From contig NZ_JBMDWJ010000195.1 in NCBI RefSeq assembly GCF_048595215.1, forward strand, positions 39,707 through 103,706: a stretch of DNA of 64,000 bases, written 5' to 3'. Below are positions 1 through 9,325 of this stretch, piece after piece. Each line of letters begins with the position of its first letter. The first letter of the stretch is position 1. The position numbers and the translations under genes are program-made. The DNA comes from Siphonobacter sp048595215. GTDB taxonomy: Bacteria > Bacteroidota > Bacteroidia > Cytophagales > Spirosomataceae. A model generated the notes under the pieces. It searched no databases and was not told where the DNA came from. It worked only from the letters and a program-made list of their open reading frames with translations.

Positions 1-1231
1 TACTACTGCCCACCCAAAGCGTACCCTTATAGTCTTCCAAAATGCTATAAATACGCTCACCCAGTAGCTTCTCGCTAAAATGCTGACTTTGTAAGCTGTT
101 CTGATTGATGCAGAATAAACCCCGATAGGTGCCAGCCCAAAGGTTATGATGGCGGTCGGTATAAAGGGAGAAGAATGACTGCAAAGAACCTGGGGCCGTA
201 ATCAAATCTTCCCAATGTCGAAAGTTATTCTTGGCCTGACTAAAGACTTGTACGCCCGCATCGCGAGTGCCAAGCCAGATGACATCTTCTTTGGGGTCTG
301 GCCCCTGGTACAAAGAGGTTACTACGTTGCTTTGCAGTCCTTTTTTTGCATTTCCCGTCCAGTGGGAAAGAAGCGGTAGGGTAGAGTCTTGGAGGTCGTA
401 CCGATAAATACCTTCATTCCGCACCGATACCCATAAGACGGATTTATGGCTTACCAGCAGTGCCAGTACGGGTTGCTGCGTGGGTAGAAAGCGTTGGGCG
501 GTACTAGGCTTTTGGGTATTAATCTGATGTAAACCTACTTCGGTACCCGCCCAGAGGCGATACGTCGAGTCCTGAACGATACTGTACACGGGGGTGTGCA
601 GGAGCGACCAGTGAATGACCCGCCGAATGCCTTTTTCAACGGGACTAACACGGTACAAACCCTGACTCGTCCCAGCCCAGAGGAAACCTTTTGGGTCACG
701 GTGCAGGGTGTGAATGACGCGGTCTTTGAGCAGATAATCTGATGAGCTTACTAAGTTCTGAAAGTCGAGCTCAGGACTAGCCGTACTCTTCATTCGAAAG
801 AGACCATTAGGCGTACCTATCCAGAGCGATCCGTCACGATCTTCAACAAGAGCATTAACGGTAAGTTTATAGGAAGTACCGTATCGGGTAATGATCCCGT
901 TAGTACGGTCAAAGCGATTGAGTCCCTGACGCGTACCGACCCAGAGTTGGCCTTGGCGATCTTCGCAAAGCGACACAATGAATTCGTTCGACAGACTATT
1001 GGCTTGAAAAGGCTGATGCTGGTAACTAACAAACTGATGTCCGTCGAAACGATTGAGACCATTTTGAGTACCTAGCCAGATGTAGCCTTGCTGGTCCTTG
1101 AGTAGACAGTTGACACCACTTTGGGAAAGCCCCTCTTCCAGGGAATACTGGTCCAGAAATACCGAATTGGATTGGCCGAATCCGAAGCAGGCCCAAAAGC
1201 ATGCGAGGCATAGAAAAAAGACTTTCATCAT
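1..1231 (-). CDS. Two-component regulator propeller protein, N-terminal part (cut by left edge)
   Basis: The minus strand stays open from an ATG at 1231 (alternative ATG at 1228) to position 1, about 410 codons. It begins with a signal peptide ending near FGFGQS. The rest is a run of propeller blades with the Reg_prop signature: GYIWLGTQNGLNRFD near residue 50, then QLWVGTRQGLNRFD, SLWIGTPNGLFR, FLWAGTSQGLYR, RLWAGTEVGL and NLWAGTYRGLF. In this family the propeller is the periplasmic sensor of a hybrid histidine kinase or of a membrane-bound LuxR/AraC-type regulator, often controlling polysaccharide genes. The output domain lies outside the window, so the subtype cannot be decided. It is divergent from the S9 peptidase gene. 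Confidence 0.85.
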   Translation of the reverse strand, partial: MMKVFFLCLACFWACFGFGQSNSVFLDQYSLEEGLSQSGVNCLLKDQQGYIWLGTQNGLNRFDGHQFVSYQHQPFQANSLSNEFIVSLCEDRQGQLWVGTRQGLNRFDRTNGIITRYGTSYKLTVNALVEDRDGSLWIGTPNGLFRMKSTASPELDFQNLVSSSDYLLKDRVIHTLHRDPKGFLWAGTSQGLYRVSPVEKGIRRVIHWSLLHTPVYSIVQDSTYRLWAGTEVGLHQINTQKPSTAQRFLPTQQPVLALLVSHKSVLWVSVRNEGIYRYDLQDSTLPLLSHWTGNAKKGLQSNVVTSLYQGPDPKEDVIWLGTRDAGVQVFSQAKNNFRHWEDLITAPGSLQSFFSLYTDRHHNLWAGTYRGLFCINQNSLQSQHFSEKLLGERIYSILEDYKGTLWVGSS

Positions 1232-1564
1232 GGCTAAAGGGCACGTTTCGTGCAAAAACAAAGGTAAAAGACGCAAATTTTGCAAGAAACCCCCCAAAAT
1301 GTGGGATTTTATGAGAGGGATACATTTTTTAATTTTGGCCTGTAGAATTTTTACAAAGTTTTGGTTAAGGGAAAAAACAGTTCTGTCTTGCGGAGCTGTT
1401 TTTTAGTTTCTAAGGCTTGGGTACGCTGACCCAACAAGTAGCCAGAATTCCGCCTTTCGAAGTACGCACTCTGCTACTCATCTACACCTGCCACTCCGGG
1501 TTACATTCTGGGGTATTCTTCACTAATTTTGACACAGTTGTCTCTTCACTTTATTCCCGTTTGT
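1232..1564. other. Divergent intergenic region between regulator and peptidase
   Basis: This 333-bp gap holds the regulator promoter, a 9-bp hairpin at 1372-1404 (AAAAAACAG / CTGTTTTTT) that looks like a weak two-way terminator, and a TAATTTTG -7 box at 1524-1531 for the peptidase. That box overlaps an upstream ATG at 1529, which argues for the internal start at 1565. I see no gene in it. Confidence 0.5.
1259..1285 (-). promoter_or_regulatory. Promoter of the propeller regulator gene
   Basis: On the minus strand TACCTTTG (1266-1259) matches the Bacteroidota -7 consensus TAnnTTTG, and a TTG lies at 1285-1283, 16 bp upstream, slightly short of the usual spacing. A start a few bases downstream would give a leader of roughly 25 nt to the ATG at 1231. 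Confidence 0.5.
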
Positions 1565-3754
1565 ATGAGAATATTACTTGTACTGCTTTGCATGCCCTTT
1601 TTTGTCTGGGCCCAAAATGAAAAAATTACGGTTTCCGACCTGACACGAATCAAGTCGGCTTCTTCGATAAGTCTTTCGCCCGATGGCAAACGGGCCGTGT
1701 ATGCCGTGCAAACCATGGAACCGGATGCCGAAAAAAAATGGGAGTACAACTACCGGACGCACCTCTGGCTGACGGATTTTCAAAACCCATCCCGCCAACT
1801 GACCCAGGGCGAAGAAAGCGTGAGTCGAGCCATCTGGAAGGATGCTAAAACCTTGCTGTTTACACGTCCGGTGAAAGGAAAATCGCAATTGTTTCAACTT
1901 TCACTGGAAGGAGGAGAACCCCGCCAACTGACCGATTGGAAGTACGGTATTGGAAACCCGATCTTGTCTCCGGACGGATCAAAAATCGTTTTTTCGGTGG
2001 GATTAAGTTTGACGGAATTGCTGAAAGACAGTTTGTTCAATCCCTCCAAAGCGGTACCCGAATGGTCGTTTGAAAAGCCGGGTTTCAAGGACAATGCCTT
2101 TTTGAAAAGTGATTCGAAAGTAAAGCCGAATCCGGATGGCTCACTAGCTGAAATTCGGGCGTTCCTGAATCAGGACGTAGTCGATAAAAAGGCGAAAGTC
2201 ATCAACCGACTCAATTTTCAGGGAGAAGCTACGACCCAGCCCGAACTTAACTTCAGTCACATTTGCGTACTGGAGCTGAAAGAAGGAGCCACGCCGAAAG
2301 TCCTGACCACCGGCTTTAAGTCGTTTCAGGCTTCCGCCTGGAGTTCTGACGGAAAAGCCATTTACGCTACCACGGGTCAGCAAGCCAACGCTCATCCCGA
2401 CCGGGAGCAAACTAGCAAGGTCATTCGCCTGACACCGGAGAACGGCCAGATGCAGGACGTTTTTCAGGCCGAAAACCAACGGGCCTTTGCTCCGCTGCCT
2501 TCCTGGGATGGACAGCGAATCGCTCTATTAACAAGTCCTTCCGAAGGTGTTAATTTCCCCAAGCTCACAATTATTGCTACTAGTGGATCGGCTCAGCCAG
2601 TAACGGTTGAATTTGATCGCTCGGTATCGAACTTGTCCTGGTCGAAAGATTCCAAATATCTGTATTTCAGTGCCCACTCCAATGGTGGCCAGCCGCTGTA
2701 TCGCTGGAACGTAGCGACGCAAAAGGTTGAACAACTCTCGGATTACGATTCCGGTATGCTGGATTTTGACGTGTCAACGGATAAACTCGTATTCGTAAAA
2801 ACGCAGGTTTCCGCCCCCAACGAGGTATACTGGATTTCGCTGGCGAAAGCGGCTAAAAAAGGCAAAGCTTCGGATCTGACGCTAGCCGAGTTGAAAACGG
2901 CCATTCAGGAGGCTAAGCCTTTTACCTCTCTCAATGACTGGGTAGCGAAGAAAACCCTGAGTATGCCCGAAAAACGGACGTTCCAGAACGAAAAAGGACA
3001 GACGGTGGAATACTGGATTATGAAACCCGCGAACGTACAGGCTGGCAAAAAATACCCGTTGTTGCTGAATATGCACGGCGGACCAACCGCGATGTGGGGA
3101 CCGGGCGAGGCGAGTATGTGGCATGAATTTCAGTATTTCTGCTCGCAGGGCTACGGTGTAGTCTATGCCAACCCGCGTGGTTCGGGGGGCTATGGACTGG
3201 ACTTTCAGCGGGGTAATATCAAGGACTGGGGTACTGGACCGGCTTCGGATGTACTGCGGGCTGCCACTGAAGCGGCAAAAGAAAGCTGGTCCGACACGGC
3301 TCGTCAGGTGATTACGGGCGGTAGTTACGCGGGCTATCTGACGGCCTGGATCGTTGGGCACGATCATCGCTTCAAGGCGGCTTTCTCGCAACGGGGGGTG
3401 TATGATCTGACCACTTTTCTGGGAGAAGGCAATGCCTGGAGACTGGTACCTAACTATTTCCAATATCCCTGGCTGGACAAAACCGACCGCGTTCTGGAAG
3501 CCAACTCGCCCTATACGTTTGTGGACCAAATCCGGACACCTCTGCTGATCAAACACGGCGAGAATGACTTGCGTACGGGGGTAATTCAATCGGAAATGAT
3601 GTACAAATCCATGAAAATCATGGGTAAGGAAGTCGAATACATACGCATGCCCGGTGGTACCCACGAGCTGAGCCGCAGTGGAAACGTTCGGCAGCGGATT
3701 GATCGGATGCTACGGATTTATGAATTTTTCGAACGTTACGTCGGAACGAAGTAA
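1565..3754 (+). CDS. Secreted S9 (prolyl oligopeptidase/DPP-like) serine peptidase
   Basis: A 729-residue protein with a signal peptide (MRILLVLLCMPFFVWAQ), an N-terminal beta-propeller with WD40-like strands (SISLSPDGKRAVYA, ILSPDGSKIVFS, SWSKDSKYLYFS) over residues 30-440, and a C-terminal alpha/beta-hydrolase domain. The catalytic triad can be placed: Ser587 in GGSYAGY, Asp668 in GENDLRT, His700 in GGTHELS. The order and spacing are those of the S9 family, which cleaves short peptides, often dipeptides from N-termini. Most relatives read GGSYGGY, so Ala in place of the second Gly is a small deviation. I chose the start at 1565, not the in-frame ATG at 1529, because the signal peptide begins there and the -7 box overlaps the earlier ATG. 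Confidence 0.92.
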   Translation: MRILLVLLCMPFFVWAQNEKITVSDLTRIKSASSISLSPDGKRAVYAVQTMEPDAEKKWEYNYRTHLWLTDFQNPSRQLTQGEESVSRAIWKDAKTLLFTRPVKGKSQLFQLSLEGGEPRQLTDWKYGIGNPILSPDGSKIVFSVGLSLTELLKDSLFNPSKAVPEWSFEKPGFKDNAFLKSDSKVKPNPDGSLAEIRAFLNQDVVDKKAKVINRLNFQGEATTQPELNFSHICVLELKEGATPKVLTTGFKSFQASAWSSDGKAIYATTGQQANAHPDREQTSKVIRLTPENGQMQDVFQAENQRAFAPLPSWDGQRIALLTSPSEGVNFPKLTIIATSGSAQPVTVEFDRSVSNLSWSKDSKYLYFSAHSNGGQPLYRWNVATQKVEQLSDYDSGMLDFDVSTDKLVFVKTQVSAPNEVYWISLAKAAKKGKASDLTLAELKTAIQEAKPFTSLNDWVAKKTLSMPEKRTFQNEKGQTVEYWIMKPANVQAGKKYPLLLNMHGGPTAMWGPGEASMWHEFQYFCSQGYGVVYANPRGSGGYGLDFQRGNIKDWGTGPASDVLRAATEAAKESWSDTARQVITGGSYAGYLTAWIVGHDHRFKAAFSQRGVYDLTTFLGEGNAWRLVPNYFQYPWLDKTDRVLEANSPYTFVDQIRTPLLIKHGENDLRTGVIQSEMMYKSMKIMGKEVEYIRMPGGTHELSRSGNVRQRIDRMLRIYEFFERYVGTK

Positions 3755-3760
3755 GAAGTT

Positions 3761-3795
3761 AAATCCCTGACCTTAAGTGGTCAGGGATTTTTTTT
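3761..3795 (+). terminator. Rho-independent terminator of the S9 peptidase gene
   Basis: The inverted repeat AATCCCTGACC / TGGTCAGGGATT is followed directly by a run of T, starting 7 bp after the stop codon. Confidence 0.9.
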
Positions 3796-3892
3796 GAAGA
3801 TCGCTAAACCAGGCTTCACTCCGGGGCGTTCTAGCGGAGGTACGCTTTTTACGCGGTTATCGTACGTAGAGATCCTGTGAAAATAAATAGCT

Positions 3893-4786
3893 ATGAAATA
3901 TCTGTGTATCCTATTAGTAAGTTGTGCAGGCTTTGCTTCTGCTCAAAGCCGAACGAGTACTGACGACTCGCTGGCGTTGATGAAAGCCACCTGGAATTTT
4001 CTGGATGTGGCTCCCGGAGTAACCTGGAAACACGTACATCTGAAAGATAAAGAGCTTTTTCAATCCAATCAGAACATTAATGTGCTGGACACCAAACTGA
4101 AAAACCGACGCGTAGTGTTTGGCTTTGTCTCCGCCGATATACCCGATGATTCGACGCGGAAGCTAGTACCAACCAGTACGCTGACTAAAAAAGCGGGAGC
4201 CGCTGCGGCGGTGAACGGTACGTTTTTCAACGTGAAACAAGCGGGGTCAGAAGACCTCATCAAGATTGATGGGAAGGTGCTGGATACGACTACGTATGCC
4301 TCTGATAAACCGTTGATCGAACATAAACAGGCCGCTCTGACCATTCGCAAACGTAAGGTTAGTATTGAGCGAGCTGCCGATGAGCGGGCGTATGGCTGGG
4401 ATCAAAAACTGAATGCTCCGAACGTCATGGTAACCGGTCCTTTGCTGTTGTGGGAAGGGCAGCCGGTACCGCTGAAAAAAAATGCCTTCAATGATAACCG
4501 TCACCCCCGTACGGCGGCCTGCATTACCCGTGAGAAACACCTTTTGCTGGTAACCGTGGATGGGCGAAATGCTCAGGCAGCGGGGATGTCCTTACCTGAA
4601 CTGACGTACTTACTGAAACAGTTTCGCTGCGAACGTGCGGTCAATCTGGATGGCGGCGGTTCTACGACGATGGTCATTACGGGTCAGCCTCACGAGGGTG
4701 TCGTGAATATGCCTTCGGACAATAAGATCTTTGATCATCTGGGCGAACGGGCGGTGAGTAATGCGATTTTTATTCGGAAGAAGTAA
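3893..4786 (+). CDS. Secreted phosphodiester glycosidase (NAGPA-like) family protein
   Basis: 297 residues with a signal peptide ending at GFASAQS. The C-terminal two thirds fit the phosphodiester glycosidase (NAGPA) family: AAVNGTFFN near residue 105, MVTGPLLLWEG near 180, HPRTAACIT near 205, VDGRNAQAAGMSL near 223 and the signature NLDGGGSTTMV near 252. Members hydrolyse sugar-phosphodiester bonds or act on cell-wall and exopolysaccharide substrates; the real substrate here is unknown. It sits 138 bp after the S9 gene and beyond its terminator, so it is probably transcribed separately, but no clear -7 box is visible upstream. Confidence 0.8.
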   Translation: MKYLCILLVSCAGFASAQSRTSTDDSLALMKATWNFLDVAPGVTWKHVHLKDKELFQSNQNINVLDTKLKNRRVVFGFVSADIPDDSTRKLVPTSTLTKKAGAAAAVNGTFFNVKQAGSEDLIKIDGKVLDTTTYASDKPLIEHKQAALTIRKRKVSIERAADERAYGWDQKLNAPNVMVTGPLLLWEGQPVPLKKNAFNDNRHPRTAACITREKHLLLVTVDGRNAQAAGMSLPELTYLLKQFRCERAVNLDGGGSTTMVITGQPHEGVVNMPSDNKIFDHLGERAVSNAIFIRKK

Positions 4787-5426
4787 AGGGCGTTTTTTTG
4801 TTTGTATAGCCAAATCGAACTCGTCCCGCAGGCACGGTTGGGTAGTAACGTATTCTCATTTCGTGGCGTTTTGCTCTTCTAGCGTTTCGTTATTCACCTA
4901 GACGGAGTTGGGTGCTTCAGATAGGGCTGTTCGGCAGCCCGTAAGCCTTCCAGGCAGGACCTCTCCACGACTAACCATTCCATGGGGGCGACAGCCCGCT
5001 TTAGGCCACCGAGTTGCGGCTGTCGTAGGTCGTTCCGTTGCTTCCGGGCGGGAGGGGTTTTCTTCTTCTAGTAATGTTTGTTAGCCTTCTCGTAGGCACG
5101 AAAGAGCAACGTTATCAGGGAGTAATGTTGGTTAGCTAATCATTACTAATGGTAATTGTTAAGAAACAGTCAAATGCCTTCATGGGCGACATAACCCAGG
5201 CCCCGTCCTATCGCGAAAAGCCGCCTACTTCCTTGGCAATGCGGTGGCCTTGAGCAAGAGGAAGTGAGCGGCGTTCGCGATACGGACTAAAAGACCAGCC
5301 GCATCCAAGGGACGATATAGTGACCCTGTAATAAAGATTTGATTATTAATCGTTGTTAGGAAATCCCTGTATGGAATGTATAGCCTTCTCAGCAGGACGA
5401 AACACGTATCAAGCTTCATAACTCCT
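4787..5426. other. 640-bp gene-free convergent gap with structured and repeated sequence
   Basis: No convincing coding frame occurs here, which is unusual for a gap between two convergent genes. It contains a strong interrupted hairpin (5210-5281), a short direct repeat AGTAATGTTnGTTAGC (5072 and 5123 areas), and four loosely similar copies of an AGCC...AGG(C)ACGA motif (around 4806, 4941, 5089 and 5380). It may be a decayed mobile element or a non-coding RNA locus. Confidence 0.5.
5210..5281. repeat. Long interrupted hairpin, possible structured RNA
   Basis: Three stems pair in register: ATCGCGAA (5210-5217) with TTCGCGAT (5274-5281), CCGC (5221-5224) with GCGG (5268-5271), and ACTTCCT (5227-5233) with AGGAAGT (5259-5265). 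The small internal loops are nearly symmetrical (3/2 and 2/2 nt), and a further GGC/GCC pairing is possible in the loop. No T-run follows, so it does not look like a terminator. Confidence 0.6.
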
Positions 5427-6254
5427 TTACTTCAAAAACTTATCCTGCAATGCCCTCCGACGCGGAGCGGTCAACCCCATTTCTTTTTCCAGAAATTGAT
5501 CCATGCTGCCGTATTTTTTATCGATCGCCTGAAAGGTATTTTCCAGATACGCTGGGTTGGCGTCCAGCATCGAGCGGGCGGCTTCGGGGTCTAGTCCCTG
5601 TTGAGCCATGCCCTGTAACATGCGTTCGCGGTCGGCTTTCCAGAACTTATTCGTCGCCTGATAATCCTTCAAAATTGTCTGACGATCTACATTCAGGGCT
5701 GACAAAACCAAAGCCGCTCCAATTCCCGTCCGGTCTTTACCCGCCGTGCAGTGAAAGAGTAAGGATTCATCACCCTTCAACGTCAGTAAGTGATCAAACA
5801 GGGGTTTGTACTTGGCTTTCAGGTGTTCTGTACTCCGATACGTTTGCAGTAATAAAGTATCTTTCTGCGTACTGTTTTTCATCGCTTCGTAAAACTTCGC
5901 CATTTGCACGTGTTCGCTACCCGCGGGTAAGTGTACGTATTGCACGCCCGTCGGGAGACGGTCGGGAGCCTTCTGGACCTCTTCGGGGCTCCGCAGGTCG
6001 CAGTCTACGGCAAGGTGAACGGATTCCAGCGTTTTCAAATCCTGATCACTGAGTTTACTAATATCCGCCGAGCGATAGATGCGGCCCCACTGCACCTGAC
6101 GGCCATCGGGGGTGGGGTAACCCCCCAGATCACGGAAATTAGAACCGCCCTCCAGCACTACGGCCCGCTGTGCGTTATAAACCAGCGTATCCTGCTGAGC
6201 AAAAAGGGTTCCTGAAATCAATACGGAAGCAATGAGAATGAATGCCTTTTTCAT
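5427..6254 (-). CDS. Secreted tyrosine-protein phosphatase (Y_phosphatase3 type)
   Basis: 275 residues starting at MKKAFILIASVLISGTLFAQ, a clear signal peptide. An upstream in-frame ATG would add 47 non-conserved residues that overlap the preceding gene, so I rejected it. The cysteine-phosphatase loop HCTAGKDRTG spans residues 168-177 (Cys169 nucleophile, Arg175). GGSNFRDLGGY near residue 37 and YRSADISKL near 60 are the other signatures of the bacterial tyrosine/serine phosphatase family. It begins 40 bp after the TonB-receptor stop on the same strand, so the two are probably co-transcribed. Its substrate in the periplasm (phosphoprotein, phosphoinositide or sugar phosphate) cannot be told from sequence. 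Confidence 0.85.
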   Translation of the reverse strand: MKKAFILIASVLISGTLFAQQDTLVYNAQRAVVLEGGSNFRDLGGYPTPDGRQVQWGRIYRSADISKLSDQDLKTLESVHLAVDCDLRSPEEVQKAPDRLPTGVQYVHLPAGSEHVQMAKFYEAMKNSTQKDTLLLQTYRSTEHLKAKYKPLFDHLLTLKGDESLLFHCTAGKDRTGIGAALVLSALNVDRQTILKDYQATNKFWKADRERMLQGMAQQGLDPEAARSMLDANPAYLENTFQAIDKKYGSMDQFLEKEMGLTAPRRRALQDKFLK

Positions 6255-6294
6255 AGGAATGTTCGGAATGAATAAGAATAGATGAACCTTACGA

Positions 6295-9177
6295 TTAGAA
6301 AATGTCCCAGCGAATACCCGCCTGTCCGCGTTGCGAATACCATTCGGTACTGGTAGGGCGTTCGAGTTTGCCCATGTACATGCGAACGGGCTCATTGGTG
6401 AGGTTATTCACTTCCACGAATACCCGGAATTTATCACTGATGGTATACGCCGCTGAGCCATCCAGCGTGAAGTTGTTATCGGTCCAGGTGTAGAAATCAG
6501 GGCCCAATTGCTGATTGATCGCTTCGACCGAACGACCCCGGAAGTTGCCGGCCAGTCGAATAGTCAAGCCCTTACGTTCGTAGAATACAATGGCGTTGAA
6601 GAGAAACTTCGATTGATTAGGAAGCGAAGTCGTTTCATACCGCATTTCGTTATTGACGCTTCGAGGTACCCGTAAGGAAGAGTGAATTGCCGTACCGTTC
6701 AGCTCGACACCTAGACCGCTCAGGAAACCCGGCAGAAAGTTAAAGCGACGGAGAATACCCAGTTCCAGACCTTTCAGCGAAGCATTTTCCAGATTTTGGG
6801 GTTGGGTGATGAGGGCCTGTAAGCCATTGTAGGTTTCTACCGTCTGATTACTGAAACTGTAATCCTTGATCTTTTTGTAGAACAAGCCGCCCGTCAGCAA
6901 GCCGATGTTGTCGAAGTAATATTCACCCATCACATCAAAATTGCTGGCGAAAGTGGGCTTCAGATTAATATTCCCCCGAGAGATACTAATGGGATTGGTC
7001 GTAGTGTTAATGTTCTCACCCGGATTTAAATCCGAAAAGTTGGGACGAATGAAGGTACGCGTAAAGGCCGCCCGAAGTACGGATTTTTGCGTCGGCGTGT
7101 ACTTCACATGAATCATCGGCAAAAAGGCGTGGTAATCATTCTTCACCTTAGTAGGAGTCACTGTCTCTACGCTTTTCGACTGTCCGTTTTCCGTAATCGT
7201 TTCCCGTTTGTACGACGAGCCATTCAGTTTTACCGTCGTATGTTCGTTCCGCACCCCGCCAAAAAGCTTAAGTTTAGGCGTTACGTTCCACTCGCCCATG
7301 AGGTACAGGGCCAGTACATCTTCCGTCCCATCAAAACGTCCCGTAGCACTCGATATCGGTGAAACATCGCGAGCCTTCGTAGCTTGCTGGAATTCCGGTG
7401 AAAAGAGATCGAAAAGCTGATTTTTAGTCAGACTATTCATGGCAAAAGCATCGTACGAACTACCCAGATTTCGAAAGAAATTCTGACGTACCGGAAAATC
7501 CGTGCGTTCGAGCTGACTCAGCGGTACCAGCGGAGGGGAGTTGGGAATACCCGCTGCGGCTCCGGGTAAATACACCAGCGAGGTATTTTGGGATTCTTTG
7601 TATTTATGACGGAATTTACCGCCCACTTTCAGAGAAAACCGGGACGAAACATCATACTTGACATTGGCTTGAGCGACCCGATCGGCTTCCTTCGTTCCCA
7701 ACTGAGCAATCACGAGTTGGCGTAACGTTAACTGATCCGGATTCATGAGTTCCGTAGGATCGTTTAGATGGGGAAGAATATGCATCGGATCGTCGCCTAC
7801 GCCATTGGGCGAATCGAAGGAGAGATACCGTTTGCCATCCGAAGCCTGACCGCCGAAGCCTTTCGTGAGTTTTTGTTTGAAAGTGGCAATGGGTAAGCCG
7901 CGTTTATCCTTAGGAAGCGTTGGCGGAGTATCGATGTAAAATTCACTAACGTAGTTGGACGCCGACCAGTCCAGTTTCAACCGCGAGGCCAACTGATGTT
8001 CGCCACCCATTTCACCGCCATCAATTCGCGTCTGGTAGTAGGAGTAGCGGTAATTCAATTGGTACTCATTGGTATTGAAAAGCAAATACGACTCGTATAC
8101 CGGACGAATATCGTTGAACTTGTCGTGTAAGGCCCGCCCGAAGATTCGGTGCTTCTCGTTGAAACGGTATTCCAGCCCAGCGTTAAGTCCGTACGTCTGG
8201 CGTTTACCCATGTATCGTTTCAGCAGTAAGCTGTTCAAAGAGTACCGTTGCTCCGGAACTGGCAAGCCCGTGTTGTATGATACCACGTACTCATCCGTTC
8301 CCCACTGCCGATCCCAGATAGCCGCCGTTAGCATCACGCCCAGCTTGCCTTTCATAAATCGGTCGCCGTAGGTAATGGAAGCATTATAAGTACCGTCTTT
8401 CGAGAAATTGTTGTAGCCACCGGCCGCACTCACGCTCAGCTTGCGAAACTCCGGAGCGACTCGTGTTACAAAATTGATTGAACCGCCAATGGCATCACCT
8501 TCCATATCGGGCGTCAGGGCTTTGGCCACTTGTACGTACTGGATGATCTCGGACGGAACGGCATCGAGTACCGCATTCCGGCTACCGCCCACACTGGCAC
8601 TGGGCATGCGGGTACCGTTGAGCAGGGTAGAAGTCCAGCTAAAGGGAACGCCCCGCACCGTCGCCTGATCAGCCTCGCCGTGGTACCGGGCCACCGCTAC
8701 GCCGGGCATCCGCTGGACGGCTTCGGCAGCGTTACGGTCGGGTAATTTCCCAATGGCATCGGCGGCCATTACGTCCATCATGGCGAGGGAATTTCGTTTG
8801 ATACTCATCGCCTTGATCTGTGACGCCGCCATTGTGCCGCGAACCACGACATCCGATAAAGCTTTCCCTTCGGGCGTGAGTTTGATGATGGGAATGACTA
8901 CTTCGCCCGTCGTTGCCTGCACCGTTAGTTCGGCCGTTTGGTAGCCAATGTAGCCAGCCGCCAGCGTAATCGGTCCGGCGGGTACATTTGTCAATCGGAA
9001 GGCTCCGCTTAGATCGGTTACCGTTCCCTGTGAGGTACCTTTCAAGCGAATCGCCGCTCCGGGCAAGGGGCCGTTTTCGTCCTCGATTCGTCCCGTTACG
9101 GAGCCCGAATGTTGACCGAATGCAAGGGTCCCGCTCAGGCAAAGCAGCAGGCTAAAGAGTAATGGTTTCAATCGCAT
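6295..9177 (-). CDS. TonB-dependent outer-membrane receptor with CarboxypepD_reg domain
   Basis: 960 residues: signal peptide (to AFGQH), a carboxypeptidase-regulatory-like domain (about 25-105, GSVTGRIEDENGPLPGA), a plug domain (about 125-240, with DAIGKLPDRNAAEAVQRMPGV and GDAIGGSINFVTR), then a 22-strand-type barrel ending in aromatic -WDIF as barrel proteins do. The plug resembles the Xanthomonas/Caulobacter-type receptors rather than SusC, and no SusD partner follows. The next gene is a secreted phosphatase, so a phosphorylated ligand is possible, but that is inference. Expression may depend on the membrane AraC-type regulator upstream, although a terminator separates them. Confidence 0.92.
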   Translation of the reverse strand: MRLKPLLFSLLLCLSGTLAFGQHSGSVTGRIEDENGPLPGAAIRLKGTSQGTVTDLSGAFRLTNVPAGPITLAAGYIGYQTAELTVQATTGEVVIPIIKLTPEGKALSDVVVRGTMAASQIKAMSIKRNSLAMMDVMAADAIGKLPDRNAAEAVQRMPGVAVARYHGEADQATVRGVPFSWTSTLLNGTRMPSASVGGSRNAVLDAVPSEIIQYVQVAKALTPDMEGDAIGGSINFVTRVAPEFRKLSVSAAGGYNNFSKDGTYNASITYGDRFMKGKLGVMLTAAIWDRQWGTDEYVVSYNTGLPVPEQRYSLNSLLLKRYMGKRQTYGLNAGLEYRFNEKHRIFGRALHDKFNDIRPVYESYLLFNTNEYQLNYRYSYYQTRIDGGEMGGEHQLASRLKLDWSASNYVSEFYIDTPPTLPKDKRGLPIATFKQKLTKGFGGQASDGKRYLSFDSPNGVGDDPMHILPHLNDPTELMNPDQLTLRQLVIAQLGTKEADRVAQANVKYDVSSRFSLKVGGKFRHKYKESQNTSLVYLPGAAAGIPNSPPLVPLSQLERTDFPVRQNFFRNLGSSYDAFAMNSLTKNQLFDLFSPEFQQATKARDVSPISSATGRFDGTEDVLALYLMGEWNVTPKLKLFGGVRNEHTTVKLNGSSYKRETITENGQSKSVETVTPTKVKNDYHAFLPMIHVKYTPTQKSVLRAAFTRTFIRPNFSDLNPGENINTTTNPISISRGNINLKPTFASNFDVMGEYYFDNIGLLTGGLFYKKIKDYSFSNQTVETYNGLQALITQPQNLENASLKGLELGILRRFNFLPGFLSGLGVELNGTAIHSSLRVPRSVNNEMRYETTSLPNQSKFLFNAIVFYERKGLTIRLAGNFRGRSVEAINQQLGPDFYTWTDNNFTLDGSAAYTISDKFRVFVEVNNLTNEPVRMYMGKLERPTSTEWYSQRGQAGIRWDIF

Positions 9178-9226
9178 AGGGGTGTCGTTGTGTTTCGGCA
9201 GCGAAGCTAGGGGCGTGGAAAAAGAA

Positions 9227-9280
9227 AAAAGTTCAGGCCGATCGGGGCGAACCTGCCCGTTCGGCTTGAACTTTTCGTTC
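9227..9280 (-). terminator. Terminator between the membrane regulator and TonB receptor genes
   Basis: AAAAGTTCAnGCCGA pairs with its complement across 9227-9275, and on the minus strand the stem is followed by TTTTTTC. It lies downstream of the regulator and upstream of the receptor. Confidence 0.8.
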
Positions 9281-9325
9281 TTGTAAACTACTGGAAATTA
9301 GGTATTTGTGAATTTTAACGAATTG

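Noticed and set aside
2882..3664. 260-codon open frame on the minus strand inside the S9 peptidase gene
   Set aside because: It is antisense to a gene with a full catalytic triad, and the product has no recognisable domain; it is a codon-bias shadow.
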